Shown piece by piece: positions 9,780 to 22,598 of a stretch of 64,000 nucleotides of DNA (the stretch's first letter is position 1; every line of letters begins with the position of its first letter). The notes under the pieces were generated by a model, which worked only from the letters and a program-made list of their open reading frames with translations, searched no databases and was not told where the DNA came from. Location of the stretch: the NCBI GenBank assembly GCA_001599755.1, contig BCHX01000005.1:3716409-3780408 (forward strand), given 5' to 3'. The stretch comes from Gliomastix tumulicola. Lineage: Eukaryota; Ascomycota; Sordariomycetes; Hypocreales; Bionectriaceae. The position numbers and the translations under genes were made by a program.

Positions 9780-11587
9780 ATGAGGTTGATACACATTGAC
9801 TCGATGACCATCCAGTTCTTCATTGGATCCCAGGTGCCAAAATATGCCATCTTGTCACATACCTGGGAGGAAGAGGAGGTCACGCTCCAAGACTTCACGA
9901 ACCCGGATCAGTCTGTCAGAGCGGGAATGAAGGGATATGGGAAGATCCTCAAGACGTGCGAGTTGGCACGCTCGCACGACCTAGAGTACGTCTGGGTTGA
10001 CACGTGCTGCATCGACAAGACTAGTAGTGCTGAGCTTACCGAAGCGATTAACTGTATGTGACCCCACTGACGGCATAGGCCCTTTGAGTTGATCCCCCGG
10101 CTAAAATATCTATAGCCATGTTCCAATGGTACCGGGATGCCGAAGTCTGCTATGCATGGCTGGCAGATCTGCTCCCTGAGGACACCTCCAGTATCGAATC
10201 CTTCCTGCGCTGCCGATGGTTCACACGAGGCTGGACTCTCCAAGAGCTCATCGCACCACGGCGTGTTGAATTCTACGATAAGCCGTGGGGCCTACGAGGT
10301 ACCAAGTCGGACCTAAAGGACATCCTCATCTCGGTCACCGGCATCAACGGCGACGCCCTCGAGAACCCAGACACCCTCTACCGGATCCCCGTAGCGCAGC
10401 GCATGTCCTGGGCCGCTACCCGGCAGACAACGCGTGTCGAGGACATGGCGTACTGCCTGCTTGGTATCTTCGACATCAACATGCCCATGCTGTACGGCGA
10501 AGGACCCCGGGCCTTTCTGCGGCTGCAGGAGCACATCGTCAAGGAGGTCAATGATCTAAGCATCTTTGCGTGGAAGACCACCAAGGAGCAGACCTATCAT
10601 GGGGTGTTTGCAGAGGATGTGACAGCCTTTCGTGACTCTTTTTCTACCCAGGCAGCCGAGGATATGAGTTTCGGCTCCGACTTCACGGTGACGAACAAAG
10701 GTGTCCAAATCGAGGCGATCATTGCAGCCAGTTCAGCAGGGGGAGGTTATCTCATGAAGCTTAACTGCACCCAACCATCTGACGACGGCCCAAGGAAGCG
10801 TATTGGCATCTATCTCAGCCAACATCCAGGTGGCATCTACAGCAGAACGAGAGCCTTCGAGTACGCACCAGATGATGACCAAGAGTCGCAGTTCCAATCC
10901 CGACGCATCTTCATCCTCAAGCACGTCAGTCCACAGCGATCCATCGATCTTCAGCAAAGCCACCAGAACGCGTTCTTCCTCCGCAGCAACTTCAATCCCA
11001 CGGACGGCATCTCATTCCCTGATTTCCCCTTCCAAGCCAAGACTATCAGACCCGGCGAGCACTGGGATGCCCGACGGCGCATGTTCCTGGCGCACGGCGC
11101 GTCCGACTTCACAGCCTGCATCACGTTCGACCGGCGGGAGACATTGACGGTCGGCCAGGACATCTTCCCGGGCCAGTGGTTCATCCTCGTGCTGGGCGTT
11201 ACTGCCGGCGAGGATCGGCCCTGGATCACGGTTGCAGGGATAAGGGATGGCGGGCCGGACCTGATCGTCGCGAGGGACAACCTGCGGGCGCTGGCGGCCA
11301 AGGCCAGAAGGCGGCGATTTGAGCTGTCGACGACGGTGGACGGGATGATGGTGGGCGATGACGGCATTCCGATGGACCTGGCGCCGGTTGGCAGGGTCTC
11401 TGCGACCATAGACCAGGATGTTGTCGATGGACAGTCGGTTTATTGCATCGACCTGCACTACGAAGCTATCTCGGCTTCGAAGAGCAAGGGTGCTGCTGGC
11501 CATCGGTTTGTTGAGCACTCTTTCGAGAGTGAGAAATCCGATTCGGATCACTTCGCTGCCGATATGGGTGGCTGGAATAGTTCGTGA
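9780..11587 (+). CDS. HET-domain (heterokaryon incompatibility) protein
   Basis: Two exons, 9780-10053 and 10116-11587 (62-nt intron, NS/MFQWYRD junction), give 581 residues. The ATG at 9780 starts MRLIHIDS, the usual start of HET-E/HET-D-type HET domains. The domain (residues about 15-260) carries all blocks: KYAILSHTWEEEEVTLQDF, YVWVDTCCID, RGWTLQELIAP, and the C-terminal box SWAATRQTTRVEDMAYCLLG then MLYGEG. The last 300 residues have no recognised repeats or NTPase; they look like the unassigned C-terminal region common to single HET-domain proteins. HET domains trigger cell death in vegetative incompatibility, probably cytosolic. The gene lies upstream of an NLR gene in the same orientation, separated by a minus-strand membrane-protein gene. 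Confidence 0.93.
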
Positions 11588-11838
11588 GGAACTCGAAGCC
11601 AAGAGCCGTAGTACTGTTAGAAATATTTTCTGCTTCGTAGTGCAACTCTTTTTCATGCGCTTGAAGCGCGTCGAAATCCCCGCGCCAGATGGTCCGGCGG
11701 AAGGTCGATGAAAGTCATAGCACAGCATATAAGAACAGCCGCAATGTCAACACTGTATTCTTTGAGTACGGCGTATCTTACCAGCGGGAGCGTGAATAAT
11801 GTTTTACCATAGAAAGATGGCCAGGCTCCAGGAGGCAT

Positions 11839-12412
11839 CTACCATGCGACCCTGCGCTCCCGCGTGTCCCAGGCTGCATCCTTTAGATCTTTGTGGCCGC
11901 GTGTAGGCACATACTGCGCCTGATACGCGGCACACACCGCCCAGCCTACGAAGAGAGCAATGTTCACCGGGGCCATCATGTAGACCAGCAGGTCCTTGAG
12001 CTTTGACCGACTAGCCTTGTAGTGGTCGGTTAGAACCTGACCACCGATGATAATGTAGAAGGCGCTGACGACGGGGTCAAGGACGAGAGAAAGGACGGCC
12101 TGTGATAGAGATGTATCAACAACACGTGATTTCAAGATTATGTGGCTTGAAAGGGGGGATACTCACCAGTGCAACCTCCGTCCGCTGTATACGCGCCGCC
12201 AGAGGAGGAAACCTGATCTTCTCCCCGACAGCGGCAAGGATTGTGTAGTCGTCTTCATCCGTCCCAGCGTACGCTATGCAGTACACGGCCAGCACGTTGA
12301 TACGCAGCAAAACGGCCGGGATGTAGCGAATGCCGCTCACCAGATGGGCCGCTCGGTGCGGCGTGGTCTTGGGCAGCCTGTCCCTCCAGGTCCGAGGCGC
12401 GTGTCCCGGCAT
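11839..12412 (-). CDS. Small multi-pass membrane protein of unknown function
   Basis: Exons 12412-12167 and 12099-11839 (67-nt intron, QRTEVAL/AVLSLVL) give 168 residues. Hydrophobic segments occur at about residues 28-48 (YIPAVLLRINVLAVYCIAYA), 79-102 (AVLSLVLDPVVSAFYIIIGG) and 119-140 (DLLVYMMAPVNIALFVGWAV), suggesting three membrane spans with a short basic N-terminus. The overall plan recalls small MARVEL-like or other fungal four/three-span proteins, but I recognise no family signature. It converges on the HET gene and diverges from the NLR gene. Confidence 0.7.
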
Positions 12413-13866
12413 TTTTGAGGGCTGTCAGTCGAGAAGATTTGAGAGAAGGTGGAAAACGTGGAAACAAAGAGTTTGAAGCCGCTGGGGATGTTTATCAACG
12501 GCCCCAGTTGCCTGATCTATGTGGCACAGCTTTCAGCTCACTCCGCTCGTGCACTTCGGCGTCACGATGCTGGCTGCTTGGCTGGTCGCTTTGAAGGGCG
12601 CTCGGGAATAATTCCGCCCGTCTTGTCGTCGTTCGTCTCATTAGCCTCGGAGCATGCCGCACGGGAAGATCGGAGAAATCTGGCTATGGTGAGAGCTGAC
12701 CTGGTCCCTTTTCATGCCGCCGGTCCTAGGCGCTTAACCTCCGAGTCACTACTTGATACTAAGAACAAATGCCCTCTTCTCGTGTCCTCTCTATGCCACT
12801 CGAGGAGTGTCCCTAGTCACTGAAACGGGATCCGAAACGTGATGGTACTCGCGTAAATCCTCCGCATCGCTGAGCTCTTATCACACGATTCGTTATGTGC
12901 GTATAAGTAGGTTCTGGAGAGATTATAGAAGGAGATCTGGGCGGGTCCCACCCCTTGTAAGGACTGCCGATACTCTGGGGTGTTTGGGGTGGCCACCGGG
13001 ATCCGGGGCTCTCTGGCGAGGCAGATGTACGAGATGCAGGCAGGGTCTGCTCGCTGTGACTACCAATGAATACATATGGACCCATTAGATACAGTTAGAA
13101 TCAGGCGTTCTGCTAGGCCTGATCCTCGCCATCCTGCTGACTGGTCTGAACAAGGAGGCAAGTCTGCCACGAGGCGCACTGTCGCTGTGGCTGATCCTGC
13201 GCGGATCGTGGCTTCATTTCATTGGACAGAGCGGCTACGCTATCAAGAGGCGACAAAATGGTGCAATTCGATTGGCCCGGACTGGTTCATTCAGATCATC
13301 ATGGTGATCGCAAATCCCGTCCGAATCTGACGTGGATGGAGTGACTATAAAGTTGTTTGGCTAGACTTTGTGAAGAAAAACGCAACCGAGAATTTTATTC
13401 TGAAGCCAAAGAGCGATAGATCATGAGCTGTGTTCTGCAACGGATTCTACCAGGACATGATTTTGTCAGTACCAGGGGCACGCTCTTTCGGCTGAACTAG
13501 CAGTTGGGGGCCGGACGCCTTGTTGCGACCCATGGTAGAGCGTCTTCACCTCCAGAAATTGCACTTTCAGCCGCTCGATCCTTTCTTATTTGGAAATTGT
13601 AACCCCGCAAGACCATCTCGCGAGTGGAAGTCTTCTACCCATCTTCTGTCGCTCAAAGCTATTGTATTGCTCTCGAGTCTCCTTACTCGAGCAACACTCC
13701 CTCCCTCCCTCCCTCCCTCCCGCACTGTCACAACGCCGCTGAACCCCGACTCTCGCCCCTCCAAAGTCATTGCGAAGCCGCCTCTAAGCGAGCCTGCCCT
13801 AATGGCTCGTGTACCACGATACCCGTCTCTGGAATAGGCCAAACATAGGCGCCGTCTCCCGCGGCA
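12413..13866. other. Gene-free interval between divergent genes
   Basis: About 1.45 kb upstream of both the small membrane-protein gene (-) and the NLR gene (+). Several short open frames exist (for example 13076-13330), but none has a family-like composition or splice support. A (TCCC)6 tract lies at 13698-13721. Confidence 0.45.
13698..13721 (+). repeat. (TCCC)6 microsatellite
   Basis: Six uninterrupted TCCC units about 150 nt upstream of the NLR start codon. CT-rich tracts are common in the upstream regions of filamentous fungal genes, so this may be part of the core promoter. Confidence 0.9.
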
Positions 13867-16800
13867 ATGCCTCGACGTCTCAAAAGCGCCGAGCAGTACA
13901 CCGTCGGCTGGATTGCGCCCCTGTCCTTCGAGCGCGCCGCCGCCGAGATCCTCCTCGATGCCGTCCACGACACCCCCGAACAGTTCGAGCAGCGGTCCTC
14001 CGACGCGAATGCCTATACCTGGGGCCAGATGGGGGAGCACAACATCGTCATCGCATCGCTGCCGGCGGGAAAGGGCGACCTCGTCTCGGCGACGGCGACG
14101 GCATCTGACCTCGTCAACTCGCTGCCGCACATACGCATCGGGCTGCTGGTGGGCATCGGTGCGGGCGTCCCCGGCCGGTCCGACGTCCGTCTGGGCGATA
14201 TCGTCGTCAGCTGCCCCGTGGGTACCTCGAACGGGGTGGTGCAGTATGACTGGGGGAAGGCGACCGTGGATAAGGAGGAGATCTGGGTGCGCAAGGGCTC
14301 GCTGAACGCTCCCCCGGCCGTCCTCCTGGGTGCTCTCTCGAAGATACAAGCGGAGCATATTGTCCGCGGCAGCACAGTGCCAGACATCCTCCGCCAGGTA
14401 GGGAAGAGGCTCCCACCTTCGCAGCGGGTCGAGTGGGAGCATCCGGGTGCAGCCTGCGACAGGCTCTTCTTGCCGACCTACAACCACCAGGACGACCAAG
14501 CTGATTCGTGCGACGCCTGCGACCGGTCCGGCGAGATCGTCCGTCGACGACGGAGATCGGATGATCCAGAGATCCATTACGGCACAATCGCCTCAGGAAA
14601 CAAGGTGGTAAAGGACCCCGAGACTCGGTCTAGCATCGTCAAGATCGCTGGGAAAAGCTGCCTCTGCATCGAGATGGAGGCCGCGGGACTCATGCAGAAG
14701 TTTCCCTGCCTTGTTGTCCGGGGCATCTGCGACTATGGCGACTCGCACAAGAACGACCGCTGGCACCGGTACGCGGCTGCCTCTGCTGCTGCATACGCCA
14801 AAGAACTTTTGAGCCATGTTCCTGTTCGTCAATTGAGGGTCTCACCTCGCTTGCTCCGGACAATGGACTCCAGTCAGTATCTGCCATCCTTCTTAAGTAT
14901 ATAAAGCGAGGCTAACCTGTGGCTACAGTCAACACTGAAATCAGGCACATACGGCGGTCAGCGAGAGACAGAAGGTATTGGAATAGAGCCAAAGCCTGAG
15001 AATACAAACGCATCGCTAACGCATAGCCTGCAGGAACGTCGCTCAAAACGACAAGCTGTGGGAAACACTTCGAATGCTAACCATCTCGAGCGCCGCGGCC
15101 TTCAACTCCTCCGAGGAAGACTCTAATCCGACCTGCCTAGAAGGAACCCGGGTCGATCTGCTCTGCGAGATAGACCTCTGGGTTCGGGATAGGCAGAGCA
15201 AGCCAATCTTTTGGCTTAGCGGCGCGGCAGGAACCGGGAAATCGACGATATCACGAACCGTATGTTCCAGGCTCTGGGATCGAGGGCATCTTGGTGGAAG
15301 CTTCTTCTTCAGGAGAGGCGAGGTCGACAGGGGTGGCTTTTCGAAGCTCTTTCACACACTCGCATGGCAGCTTGCGAATCTGCACCCGGATCTGGCGCAT
15401 CGGATCGCGGCGGGATTGGACAGCGACAAGGACATCCTCAATAAAGGTCTGCGACATCAGTTCCGGTCTCTGATACTAGATCCGGTCGAGACTGCGTATG
15501 ATGAAGGCCGGGTGACTGGCCCCGTGGTTCTCGTACTGGATGCTATTGACGAGAGCTCCCAGGACCATCTCATCGGAGCGATTCTGCCGCTGTTGGCCGA
15601 AGCAGGCCGCTCGAATCTGAAGGTGTTTATCACAAGTCGCCCGGATCGCGCACTAAATGCTGGGTTCCGGACCATCACGGACTTCCACACCAATGTTGTC
15701 CTCCATGAAATCCCCGAGACCATTCTCACAGCTGACCTGGACCTGTATCTCAAGGTCCGGTTGAAGGCCATCGGCGATGAGTACAATAATCTGGTGGAGA
15801 ATGGCGAAGCTGGTGATGGAGATGATCAACTCCCTCATGACTGGCCCGGCGATGAGATCCGGAAGCGCCTCGTGCAGCAGGCGAAACCGCTCTTCATCGC
15901 AGCTGCCACCATGTGTCGCTTCATCAGCGAAAGACGCCTGGGAGGCCCGCAGTATTTACTGAAACAGCTCTTGCAAGGCGAGATGAGGGGGCGGCGGTCG
16001 AAGCTGCAAGGGACTTACGTCCCCGTACTGGAAAGCTTGGTCAAAGGACTATCCGACAAGGACAGGGAATTCGTGGCTGGTAATTTCAGAGCCATTCTCG
16101 GGACGATCGTTGTGCTCAGCAGCCCGCTGTCTCTCAATGCGCTGTCCCAGTTGACTGGGTTGGAGAGGAGACTGATCGATAGTCTGCTTAGCATGCTGCA
16201 CTCGGTCGTGGACGTGCCCCGACAAGCGACCCTGCCTATCCGCATCTTTCATCTCTCCTTTAGGGATTTCCTCCTCGACCCCGACATACACCGACAAGGC
16301 GACTTCAGGATCAGCGAGAGTGCGACTCACGATTGGCTGGGTATGCGATGCCTCGACGTCATGGAGTCCTTCCTGAAGCAGGACATGGGTGGCCTGCGCC
16401 ACTCTGGGCTCGAAGGGAGCAACTTGCCGCCAAACCAGGTGGACTCGGTCCTGCCTGCTGAGATTCAGTATGCGTGTGCAAATTGGATACCCCATCTAAC
16501 CCAGGGTCGACTCTCCCAGAGTCTCCCACAGAGGATCAAGAGGTTCCTCAACAAGCATCTATTACATTGGCTCGAAGCCATGAGCCTGATACGCCGTGTG
16601 CCGGACAGCCTGGCATTAGTATCTCAGCTCTTGACACTCTGGCAAGTAAGACGCGACCAACTCAGTACGGACGCGATTCATACGCTTCAGATGCTGACTG
16701 TGGAACGAACAGGAACTTTGGCAAAGCATAGATGATCCGACGGGTCTCGTACCTGACGACAAACCTGTGATCGTACCTAATGACGAGCCTGTGAAGGTCT

Positions 16801-19511
16801 TGCTAGAGGATGCGCAAAAGTTCGTCCAATTCAACGCGGCAGTCATCAGCGAAGCGCCGCTTCAGCTGTACTCGTCGTGCCTTATGTTCGCCCCGAAAAG
16901 TAGCGTCGTTAGGGCCACGTTCGAGGACGACATACCAGAGTGGATTAAGATAAGACCTCGCACTGAAGAAGTCTGGGATCAAACGCTGTACAACCTCGAG
17001 TGCGACCCGGGGACGGGCCGCCTGGTGCAGTTCTCAAAGGACGATAAACTGATCCTCTACATCGACAACGGCGCTGTCTGCATTGCGCGAGCGGACAACG
17101 GCGCACCCGTCCGGAAGCTGGACGTGGGTGGTGAAGAGATCAGCGATGCGTGCATAGCGGAGGGCTCACTGCTGGTTGCGACGAGATACAAGACAGGTGC
17201 CGTCTGTATCTGGGACATTGAGACAGGGGATTGTGCTCACGTTCTGTCGGACGAAGACTCTGCTCCGGCTCCGTCGCGCGGATCAGCAAGACCACAGGCG
17301 GCGCTCCGGGATGGCTGGACCAGAGTCGAGCATGACGCCCGTTCAAGAGTCATCTTCTCCCCCGACGCATCTCTGGTTGCTTCATGCGGCAGGAGAGATA
17401 TCGTCGGGCGTCATGTGCAGCCCCACGGGCGCTCCGTCTCACAAGGGGTGCTGGACGTTGCTGTTTGGAGGGTAAGCAGTGGAGAGCTCGTCGGCAGCCT
17501 GGCTATCCCGCAGTGCTACGACTATGGCATGGCATTTTCAGACGAGAATTTCCTGGCTGTCGTCGTAGCGACAGAGAGGGTGTGCGAGACCTGGGAGCTC
17601 CACGGCACAGAATGGACGTGTGGGAGCAAAATACAGAAGAACTTTATCCGCGACAAAGAGCGGCGTCACGTCAGCCTGACCATGGCAAGCAGTGGCGCCA
17701 TCGCCGTCCTGTTTTCAGAGCAGGATGACAAATTATGGTTGTGGAAGGCCACGACGGGGAAGTGGAACTACTGGAAGCCGTCTAGGAAGTCGAGCGGATG
17801 GCATTGGTGGAAGTCAAGCAGGTGGCACCTGGGGAAGTTGAAAGGCGTGTCAGCTGACGGCTGGTATTTTGCTATGACTAGGCTGCGTACCTCGGGTAGT
17901 CGTCGCTTGATAGAGGGTCTCTGGTTGCGGGATCGTCGTCACAAAACTTGGCGCCTGCTTGACGATGTCTCGGGGAAGCAGGTCGGGCATGTCGCCTTTT
18001 CAAACAGGCTCCTCCTAGTTGCGGCGATCATTGACGGCGAGTACAAAGTCTGGAACAGGACCACCGGGAAACAGATCAACTCCCTGAAACATCCTGGTGG
18101 AGAGACGTGCACCTTCTCGCCTTCCGGCAGGAGGTTTGCCACCGTGTCAGAAACCCATCTGTCCAGCTGGTGGATCGATAACGAGAGATTCAACTACAAG
18201 CCTACGTTGGCGCAGAGGATAGCACGGCTGAAGCCCCGCTACGTTGCGCCGTTCAAGAAAGCAATGTGGAAACCGCTGGCCTTGACACTGTCACATGATG
18301 CCTCCATCGTGGCTCTCTACCTAGAGGGTCGAATCGAGATATGTTCTGTCGCAACAGGACAAGTGTTGAGTGTACTTACAGCCCAGTGCAATGACCGCAA
18401 CATAGTGCATCTTGCCTTCTCAAAGGACGATTCGGCCATCGCTGCTGCAACACGCGACGGATGGATCAAGGTATGGAGAGCCGATGGCCTAGTCCGGGGG
18501 CCTCCACGGATGGAAACTCCGGGAGGGAGTACAACTCGAGACCACCAAAGATCCGCCCGTTGGGAGAGTTGGAGGCTTCACAGGAAAGAGAAGCTCGACG
18601 AGAACGTCGAGGACATCATTTTCAGCGACGACGGCAGCGTTCTGGCAGTTCTTGGCGAAATGAGAGTCTGCTTCTTTGGGCTCTCTGAGGGGGTTCTTGA
18701 TGGCGCAATTCCCAAACACTACCAGATGGGCCTGTCGGCCATGGTATTCACACCCGACACGTTGCGAGTTGCGTTGTTCGAGAGCGGCTCCCGAGAAACC
18801 GCTCAGTCTGAAGAGCCCATGCACAGACTCAGCATGTGGGACAGGGTCAATCGCCGGGAACTTTGGTTTAGAGAACTGAGCACGTCGATACTTTTGCTGT
18901 CGTTGACGTTCACGGACAAGTATGAAATTGCGTTATCAACGACATTGGACGGCGGAACAGTCTTCCTTTTTCAACCCGGAACCGGGCAACTCCTTGGACA
19001 GGCCAGCATCGACGAGGACCATCGAAAGCTGTTCTCGACCCAAGATTTACAACGTTTCAACGGCCACGCGGAGAACCCGCGGAGAGCGTTCGAGGTTGGG
19101 CTCTTGGGAAACGAACTGGAAGGGTGCAACATGCGAATGGAGGGAAGCTGGATTCTTTGGAACGATACCAAAATGCTGTGGCTTCCGCTGGAGTACAGGC
19201 CTCGGGACGACTTGGCACGGCATGACGGACGCACCTTTGTATATGTGACCAAGTCTGAACGACTGATACGTCTGAGACTGGAGTATCCGGGACCGCACAG
19301 GCTGGCAAAAGTGCAAGGGAGGCCTCGCCCTCGAGGAAGACGACAGCGGCCAGGGTTGGGACATACTGGGCGATCCCCCTTGGGGATAGAACCAAGCGAT
19401 GCAAGCGTTTCTGAGCGCGTACGTCCGCAGTCGGGAAGAGATCGATTGAAGGATAGGACGCAGTCATATGAATCTGAAAATAGGAGGATGAGGTTGAGGA
19501 AAACGAGATAG
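13867..19511 (+). CDS. NLR/STAND protein: nucleoside phosphorylase - NACHT - WD40-like
   Basis: Four exons (13867-14872, 14929-14974, 15034-16645, 16713-19511) give 1,820 residues; every junction keeps frame, including a 46-nt microexon (INTEIRHIRRSARDR). Residues 1-320 are a PNP_UDP-type phosphorylase fold: GLLVGIGAGVP phosphate/base motif, SGNKVVKD, and the ribose-site CIEMEAAGLMQ followed by VVRGICDYGDSHKN, so catalytic positions look intact. The NACHT domain follows, with P-loop SGAAGTGKSTIS (about 414) and Walker B VVLVLDAIDESS (about 515), then winged-helix-like segments (IFHLSFRDFLLD). Residues about 890-1780 form diverged WD40-like repeats (GAVCIWDIETG, YKVWNRTTGKQI, WIKVWRADG). NLRs of this plan act in fungal non-self recognition, with the C-terminal repeats sensing a ligand and the N-terminal domain acting as effector. 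The repeats are unlike one another, so they are not the near-identical HET-E type. Confidence 0.93.
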
Positions 19512-19923
19512 CTCCAAATGCGCTTGCATGCTCTGCACGGCTGCTATGCATATAGAACTGAATGACTCATGCCCTCGACGCTTTGACTCGACGCTCTTGA
19601 TGTGCTTACCTGCCAACCTTGGTGTAGTAGATCAGCTGTGCTAAGAAGGCTTCCTGCACGGCTGACTGAGCGAGGTAATGGCCGTTCATCACTCATATTT
19701 TGGCAATTATCAAGATGAAGAGATCTCAGTCCAAGATGTGTTGAGAATGCCGTTAAACTACATGGTATTGTAGCGCATAAGCAGGCTACTTGAACACAAA
19801 GCCGAGAAGTAATTCAACTACAGAGCCAATGATAAAGTAGCTGACTTTCGATATATTGATATTTCTGCCCTTTTGCCCAAGCCAACACAGGGAGCGTCTC
19901 CTTAAAATCTACGATCCTGGAGT
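19512..19923. other. Convergent intergenic region
   Basis: About 410 bases between the stops of the NLR gene (+) and the mannanase gene (-). It is relatively A/T-rich and I see no gene in it. Confidence 0.5.
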
Positions 19924-21625
19924 TCATCCCTTCCATCCCTCAATCTCATCAAGAGTCAGGACGTACGGATGGTTGAAGGTCTGAAAAGGTACGTTAGTAT
20001 GTAGATGCGACACAACGGCAGAAGGATTGGTAACATACGTTCTGCAGGAACTCCAGAGTGTTGTACTCGGGGTTGTTGATGAAAGTATCCGTCCAGGCCG
20101 CAAACCAGAGCCAGTGGGCCTCATACGGGACGAGCAGGTCGGGATCCGGGATCGAGCCGACCTCGGTCGCGGCAATCAGCTTGGTGTCGCTGCCGAGCTC
20201 GACAAGGGAGTTGTACTGCGTAGACAGGGGCTGAGGCATTATAATGTCAGCTTGAAACGAGTCTTCGCACGCGGGGGCCATTCAGAACAAGACTTACCCC
20301 GTTGCCAGTGGCATAGACATCGGCGCTCAGGATATCAACGATGTCATCACCGGGGTACCAGTCTGCGGCGATGGAGTTCCAGACCCAGATGATGTTGTTG
20401 ATGCCGTGGAAGTTGGTGAGGCGGCCGTAGACGAGATCCCAGAGCTGCTTGGCAGGCTCGGGTCCTTGGGCACCCCACTGGAAGCAATGGCTGGTCAGTG
20501 ACTTGGCCTCTTCATTGGCAGGACACAAGAGATACTTACCCAGAACCAACCACCCTCGGCCTCGTGGAGGACGCGGAACAGGACGGGAACGCTGGCGTCC
20601 TCGAAGCGCTTGAGCTGCACGGCGATAGCATCGATATCACGCAGGATGAGGGTGTAGTTGGCGTTGGTGGTATCGGCGAGAGCGGTGGCCACGTTGAAGT
20701 CAGTGGCACGCGTGTAGAAGCCGCTCCACCACGGGTTCTCCGCAGTGTCGTACACTGCCCTCGTTAGCATACAGCTCAATGATCTCACAGTCGTTCGGGT
20801 GGCCACATACATCCAGTGGGAGCATTCCAGTGCCAGAGCACAGAGACGATACCGCCCCTCGCAGCATGCTCCAGACCCTCCTCAACGGTAGTCGCGATGT
20901 CGCCCTGGTACTCAACACGCGAAGGCGAGTAGTCCATCAGATCAACAGCCACCAGAGCAGGGATCTTGCCCGTCTGCTCGCCGATCCAGTTGGCCCAGAC
21001 AAGATCCTGCTGGCCGGACAGGATGTTCTTCCCGTAGATGCTCTTGAGGAAGTCGTACAGCGCCACAGCGCCCGCGTCGGCATTCGGGTTCACGAGCGAG
21101 TCGACGATGCTGTGCGGGGGACGCGGCTGCGAGGGGGACAGGGTGATGGAGTCGACGAGGTACCAGCCCCAGTGGCCGACAATGTCGATGGTGTTGGTGC
21201 CGGGGCCGAGCAGGATCTGGCCGGCGGAGGCAGAGGCCCAGGTCTCGGTGGCCGGGAGGTGGACTTCGGTGTTGGCGCCGCCGTTGAGGATGAGGTAGGT
21301 GTACTTCTCGCCGAAGATGCCGGCGTAGCGGATGCTGACGTCGTAGAGGGCGGAGCTGGTGCCGTTGATGTCGACGCTGAAGGTCACGCTCGAGGCGGCG
21401 TCCTCGAAGCGGCCGACATAGCCAGTGCCTGGGGGGTGTTAGTATGGAGTTGGGCTGAAGCTGGAGATTCGACATACCGGTGAAGTCGGCAAACTCAGTG
21501 AGGACGTCGTTGGCGCTCAGAGTGCCGTCCTCGGCCTCGAGAGTGAGAGACTCATCCCGGCAGCGGAGGGGACTCGCAAGGGCGCCAATGGCCAGGGCCA
21601 ACAGGCCAATCGATGTCTTGATCAT
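19924..21625 (-). CDS. Secreted GH26 endo-beta-1,4-mannanase with N-terminal CBM35
   Basis: Six exons (21625-21478, 21428-20811, 20754-20540, 20477-20298, 20230-20039, 19980-19924) give 469 residues, all junctions in frame. A signal peptide (MIKTSIGLLALAIGALAS) precedes a CBM35 module (about 27-155: LTLEAEDGTL, GTGYVGRFEDA, VDINGTSSALYDVSIRYAG, GWYLVDSITL). A linker leads into the GH26 catalytic domain (about 165-469). The catalytic acid/base is Glu320 in VLFRVLHEAEGGWFWWG and the nucleophile is Glu410 in LIAATEVGSIP. The enzyme hydrolyses beta-1,4-mannosidic bonds in mannans and galactomannans outside the cell, and CBM35 modules of this kind bind mannan. The architecture matches the characterised Podospora GH26-CBM35 enzyme type. 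A TATA-like element lies 83 nt upstream. Confidence 0.95.
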
Positions 21626-21707
21626 CTTGACTCTTGTCGTAAAGATTCAAGCTGGGATGAGCACCATCTTGTCCGTGAGACCTGTCCCGAGGCCGCGGCG
21701 TCCCCCT

Positions 21708-21717
21708 TTTAAATATA
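21708..21717 (-). promoter_or_regulatory. TATA-like element of the GH26 gene
   Basis: On the minus strand the sequence reads tatatttaaa, 83 nt before the mannanase ATG (21625), in an otherwise G/C-rich stretch, which fits a core promoter. Confidence 0.5.
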
Positions 21718-22598
21718 GCGTAAAGAACCGAGCCGACGGCAGATCACCATCCGCCCCTACGCAACGGGCAAGTGCAGGGGCCGGCTCCGTGATTTAGGGC
21801 TCCAGCTTGTCGGCACGATAATTCCTGGCAGGCACCCTGTTAATTTGATCGCATTGCATGGACACTAAGGCGTCATTAAGCACGTATTTGAGCTTGCTTC
21901 CCGCGTGGTCCGCCCCGTGGTCCGATGAGATCTGTATTGGGTTCGGGGTGCTACCGAGCGAGGTTATATAGGAAGATCGCCCACACTGTAATAAATTAAA
22001 ATCATCCATCAATCATATGGAATTCCGATCCCTCTGCAGCATGGATGCTGGAAACGTGTTTCAAAACGCTGGCCTCAGCTTGGGATCATCTTGCGCGAGA
22101 GTGTCATCATAGGCGATGCCCCTTGATGTACACCCGATTCATATGTATGGTCGTAATAATGTCGAGACCACTTGTGAAGACACGACAGTCAGCCATAGGG
22201 TAGGGTCTCCAGCCACAGCCTGCGGGGGACTTGGCAATGTGTGGCTGAGGCTGGAGGATGACAGGGATGAGACTGTGGCGGTGATACGGGGCAGGACAGC
22301 GAGCCACCATCAGGCATGGACAGTGTGTCAGGATTCAATTCATCCTTCAACATCACAAGTGCAAGATCATCTCAATCTGAAGCAGTCCATCGCGCGCGTC
22401 GCGCATACCCCCAAGCCTCTCACTAGTCTTGACAGCTACTCGCCCTAGTCTTCTCTCATCGGCTCGCCTCGTCCAAGCTTCCCTGGACGCGCGGGCTCAA
22501 TTGCCCATACGCATGGAATCACCCGTCACCGCTTCGTCCCCGTCCTGATTAGGCCCCTCTTCGCTACGTCATCCCCATCGTGACCTCTCCATCACGCA
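21718..22598. other. Upstream region between divergent mannanase and F-box-like genes
   Basis: About 0.9 kb without a gene I can support. It must contain the control regions of the plant-biomass-type mannanase gene (-) and the F-box-like gene (+); I identified no specific operator. Confidence 0.4.

Noticed and set aside
13076..13330. 84-residue frame as an additional gene or transposon remnant
   Set aside because: No family resemblance, no splice context, and sits in a plain intergenic stretch.
13567..14577. 336-residue open frame on the minus strand
   Set aside because: Antisense to the PNP domain of the NLR; no introns, no domain, biased composition.
20779..21483. 234-residue open frame on the plus strand
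   Set aside because: Antisense to the CBM35/GH26 exons.
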